A stretch of DNA of 32,165 nucleotides from a bacterium (GTDB taxonomy: Bacteria > Patescibacteriota > Minisyncoccia > UBA6257 > 02-FULL-45-10c): assembly GCA_030700025.1 (NCBI GenBank), contig JAUYKI010000017.1, forward strand, positions 66,748 to 98,912, read 5' to 3'. Shown in pieces: positions 30,761-32,165 of the stretch; positions within the stretch are counted from its first letter, which is position 1; every line of letters starts with the position of its first letter. Below the pieces are notes generated by a model that saw only the letters and a program-made list of their open reading frames with translations, had not been told where the DNA came from and searched no databases. The position numbers and the translations under genes are program-made.

Positions 30761-30826
30761 CTTTTGTTAAAGATCAGACTTGGAATTAAGATTAACAGCG
30801 TAGGAATAATAAGGCAAACCCCCCCC

Positions 30827-30901
30827 TTGACTAAGTATTTATATTATGCTAATATATATGTATATTAAAACGTTGACGCAAGGTAATAATCCCTATATAC
30901 T
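30827..30901 (+). promoter_or_regulatory. Tandem promoters of rpmF
   Basis: P1: TTGACT (30827-30832), 17 bp, TAATAT (30850-30855). P2: TTGACG (30873-30878), 17 bp, TATACT (30896-30901). An 8-C run precedes P1. Confidence 0.75.
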
Positions 30902-30940
30902 TTTAAATAAAGTTATTAAAAATTATAAAATTTAAACAAT

Positions 30941-31105
30941 ATGGGTGGAGTACCAGTAAAACATCATTCTAAATCCAAGGTTGGCAGGCGCCGGTCTCAT
31001 TTGGCGTTGAAGAAAATTAATCTAACGGCTTGTTCTAATTGCAAGTCGCCGATTCTGCCGCACCGAGTTTGCGCCAACTGCGGAAATTATAGAAGTTCCA
31101 AATAG
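30941..31105 (+). CDS. rpmF: 50S ribosomal protein L32
   Basis: A 54-aa protein. It opens MGGVPVKHHSKSKVGRRRSH, the basic start of bL32, and has the zinc-ribbon cysteines in ACSNCKSP and VCANCGNYR (CxxC-12-CxxC). It binds 23S rRNA near the exit tunnel. ATG 30941 gives the standard start after the conserved M-(G)-V-P pattern. Two promoters lie upstream. The WD40 gene follows 19 bp later and may be cotranscribed. Confidence 0.95.
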   Translation: MGGVPVKHHSKSKVGRRRSHLALKKINLTACSNCKSPILPHRVCANCGNYRSSK

Positions 31106-31124
31106 GTAAAATAGAGTAGGTAAT

Positions 31125-31925
31125 ATGAATTTTGAAAAAAATATGTTTCGAGCGCCGGACGCAAAAGAAAAAGAGAAAAAACCGCAAGAAAATTTTGAAA
31201 GATTCGCAGAGCTGGATGCTATGGAAGCGCCTATTGGCGGCATGTTAAACGGGGCTTTTTCGCCGGACGGAAAATTTTTTGCTGGCAATGAGGGGAATAC
31301 CGTGCGCCTTTTCAATGCCCAAAATGGCAAGGAGGCTTTTAAATTTGAAAGCCAAGCCGGAGTCCGGGATATTGCCTTGCGGCCGGACGGCTTTGTGGTG
31401 CTAAACGAAGAAGGCAATTTTAAAATTTTTGTCGGTTCTACGGCCGTTGAGTACCGCAGTTTTATCTCTAATAGCGATATGACCGCGATTGCGACTACTC
31501 CGGACAATCAAGTTATTTTTGCCTGCAAAGATCAGTCTATTAAAATATATGATCCGGCCGAAAAACGTTCTAAGCCCTTGATGGTAGCTAAGTTTCCTGT
31601 TGCCACGATGGCGATTTCTCCGGATTTGATATTGGCTTATGCGAATAAGGATGGCAAGTTAGAAATTTGCGATCCGGTTTCATTGCGCTGTTCTTACTCG
31701 TTGGATTTTAAAAGCCGGGTCTCATCTTTATCTTTTACTCCAGGTGGAAAATTATTAGTGGGGTTGGAAAGCGGACTTATTAAGATTTTAGATTCTAAAA
31801 CCGGAAATGAAGTGAAGTCTCTTGAGGGCCACTCTGAAGAAGTGCTGTCTGTAGCGTGGACTCCGGAGGGGCGGGTAAAATCCGCCAGCAAGGATGGTTC
31901 TATCCGCACTTGGGCGGAGCGTTAA
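31125..31925 (+). CDS. WD40-like beta-propeller protein
   Basis: A 266-aa protein with repeated blade motifs of about 40 residues: GAFSPDGKFFAGN...VRLFNAQNGKE, AIATTPDNQVIFACKDQSIKIYDP, SLSFTPGGKLLVGLESGLIKILDSKTGNEV, and the last GHSEEVLSVAWTPEGRVKSASKDGSIRTW. These fit six to seven blades of a WD40/YVTN propeller. The first 35 residues are charged and likely disordered. No signal peptide, so probably cytosolic and a protein-binding scaffold. Follows rpmF closely. Confidence 0.85.
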   Translation: MNFEKNMFRAPDAKEKEKKPQENFERFAELDAMEAPIGGMLNGAFSPDGKFFAGNEGNTVRLFNAQNGKEAFKFESQAGVRDIALRPDGFVVLNEEGNFKIFVGSTAVEYRSFISNSDMTAIATTPDNQVIFACKDQSIKIYDPAEKRSKPLMVAKFPVATMAISPDLILAYANKDGKLEICDPVSLRCSYSLDFKSRVSSLSFTPGGKLLVGLESGLIKILDSKTGNEVKSLEGHSEEVLSVAWTPEGRVKSASKDGSIRTWAER

Positions 31926-31949
31926 TCCCTCACCCTTAAAGCATTGAAT

Positions 31950-32165
31950 ATGTTTTTCGTCTATGTTTTAAGGTCAAAACAAAATAACAGCTTTTACGTA
32001 GGTTTTGCAGAGAACTTGAAGGATAGATTAGAAAAACATAGTAAGGGTTTGGTACAATCAACTAAGAGATATATGCCCATGGAATTAATTTATTTTGAAG
32101 GATACAAGTCAAAAAAAGACGCCTTAATACGCGAGGCAAGATTGAAGCATTTTGCCAAAGGGTTT
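31950..32165 (+). CDS. GIY-YIG nuclease domain protein (cut by window end)
   Basis: The first 72 codons of an ORF that runs off the edge. MFFVYVLRSKQNNSFYVGFAENLKDRLEKH has the GIY-YIG elements (here VYV and YVG) with the conserved R of the LKDRLEKH helix, followed by ALIREARLK with the catalytic E. Small standalone GIY-YIG proteins of this UPF0213/YhbQ-like type are common in bacteria; the function is not settled. Confidence 0.85.
   Translation, partial: MFFVYVLRSKQNNSFYVGFAENLKDRLEKHSKGLVQSTKRYMPMELIYFEGYKSKKDALIREARLKHFAKGF

Overview
The window looks like a chromosome segment of a Candidate Phyla Radiation bacterium (Patescibacteria, Parcubacteria-like). This is inference. The supporting signs are a moderate AT bias, dense short genes, cut-down tRNA synthetases (ThrRS without TGS and editing domains, PheT without the tRNA-binding OB domain), a group I intron in initiator tRNA, a compact diversity-generating retroelement (DGR), and many small proteins without known families. 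TGA ends genes (e.g. 1282-1284, 11546-11548), so the code is not the TGA=Gly code of Gracilibacteria/SR1.

Layout. 1-4.7 kb: EamA-type transporter, a 49-aa membrane peptide overlapping a zinc-ribbon protein, an NlpC/P60 hydrolase, a multi-spanning GT-C-like protein, and a divergent GT2 polyprenyl-phosphate glycosyltransferase. 4.7-5.6 kb: two CAU tRNAs on the minus strand; the initiator tRNA is split by a 206-nt group I intron, with a LAGLIDADG-like ORF between the tRNAs. 5.6-7 kb: two membrane proteins of unknown function and a folded palindromic element. 7-10.2 kb: pheS and pheT. 10.3-11.6 kb: two undiversified paralogues of the DGR target. 11.6-15 kb: gyrB, secE, nusG, rplK. 15-18.4 kb: the DGR (target gene with variable repeat, template repeat, antisense avd, reverse transcriptase), then a degenerate paralogue and a DnaJ-zinc-like protein. 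18.5-22.9 kb: tmk, two nucleoside-deoxyribosyltransferase-like proteins, gatB with a strange overlapping leader ORF, and small proteins. 22.9-24.9 kb: mini-thrS and a PaaX/Cas2-like gene bracketed by two related palindromes, one perfect over 52 bp. 25-32 kb: HExxH protein, HIT protein, dnaE, membrane-anchored trypsin-like protease, rpmF, a WD40-like protein, and a truncated GIY-YIG gene at the edge.

How it works together. The DGR is the best-supported system. A 131-bp template repeat and the 3' end of a 200-codon gene differ at 18 positions where the template has A, plus one T-to-G difference, as expected for adenine-specific mutagenic retrohoming. Three relatives of the target lie nearby without a matching template. 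Housekeeping genes (pheS, thrS, dnaE, the gatB leader, the HIT gene) have a -10 box 7-9 nt before the start codon and no ribosome binding site, which suggests leaderless mRNAs. Accessory genes have long leaders with strong AGGAGG sites. Seven loci carry short repeats with a 7-bp period and a different unit at each, including inside pheS and gatB. No CRISPR array, rRNA gene or intact transposase was seen.
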